Source: Alphaproteobacteria bacterium
Lineage (GTDB): Bacteria; Pseudomonadota; Alphaproteobacteria; UBA6615
Length of the DNA stretch: 6,990 nucleotides
Assembly (NCBI GenBank): GCA_030831135.1
Contig: JAURLR010000094.1
Location: forward strand, 1-6,990
Direction: 5' to 3'
Shown here in pieces: positions 6,942-6,990 of this stretch (the first letter of the stretch is position 1; each line of letters begins with the position of its first letter). The translations under genes and the position numbers were made by a program. A model generated the notes under the pieces. It searched no databases, was not told the origin of the DNA, and saw only the letters and a list, made by a program, of their open reading frames with translations.

Positions 6942-6990
6942 AACGAAAGTTCACCCTTTACGCGCCCGTCGATCCTGTTTCGCCCCCATC

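Larger units (their letters stand above)
6815..6990 (-). ncRNA. ssrA: tmRNA (ssrA), coding piece of a permuted two-piece gene; partial
   Basis: tmRNA rescues stalled ribosomes by switching translation from a broken mRNA to its own short frame. Read on the minus strand, GGGGGCGA starting at 6987 followed by GGATCGACGGG matches the 5' half of the tRNA-like domain. A pseudoknot-capable segment lies at 6941-6914, then the tag frame (6903-6865). After the tag stop come only about 45 bases and an intrinsic terminator: no further pseudoknots, no T-arm and no CCA end. That is the layout of the circularly permuted alphaproteobacterial gene, in which the acceptor piece is encoded first and the coding piece last. 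The acceptor piece and promoter should therefore lie to the right of 6990. Three bases (GAT) before GGGGG probably belong to the excised intervening segment. Confidence 0.93.

Overview
The window looks like chromosomal DNA of an alphaproteobacterium. The main evidence is a split (circularly permuted) tmRNA gene at the right end, an alphaproteobacterial-type SspB adaptor, and a high-GC background (about 69% in three 60-base rows counted by hand). A Rhodospirillales-like lineage is a guess; the sequence does not settle genus or order.

Layout. Positions 1-3194 (+) hold the last ~1063 codons of a large AsmA-family envelope protein whose start lies left of the window. Everything else is on the minus strand and converges on it. 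Read in the direction of transcription (right to left) it is: the coding piece of ssrA (tmRNA) with its terminator (about 6990-6804); sspB (6682-6164); an AT-richer unknown gene with a HEPN-like R-x4-H motif (6147-5326); a TfoX N-terminal-domain protein (5310-4954); fumC, the class II fumarase (4846-3452); and a small ribbon-helix-helix protein (3452-3216) whose start codon overlaps the fumC stop. There is no stretch longer than about 120 bases without a gene.

How they fit together. ssrA and sspB act in one pathway. tmRNA adds a degradation tag, here ANDNVETFAVAA, to stalled nascent proteins, and SspB hands tagged proteins to ClpXP. In this window the two genes are immediate neighbours in the same orientation. 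fumC is a TCA-cycle housekeeping gene that probably has its own promoter, and the RHH protein is probably translationally coupled to it. The AsmA protein belongs to the repeating beta-groove class linked to envelope lipid homeostasis and is separate from the minus-strand genes.

The most unusual element is the 5326-6147 gene. It is about 45% GC in four sampled rows between neighbours near 68-70%, sits in a tight gap between sspB and tfoX, and carries an RNCLTH motif of the kind found in HEPN ribonuclease-like domains. It looks like a recently acquired accessory gene, possibly a single-gene defence or RNA-targeting factor, but that function is inferred. No CRISPR array, insertion sequence, integrase or tRNA gene was seen.
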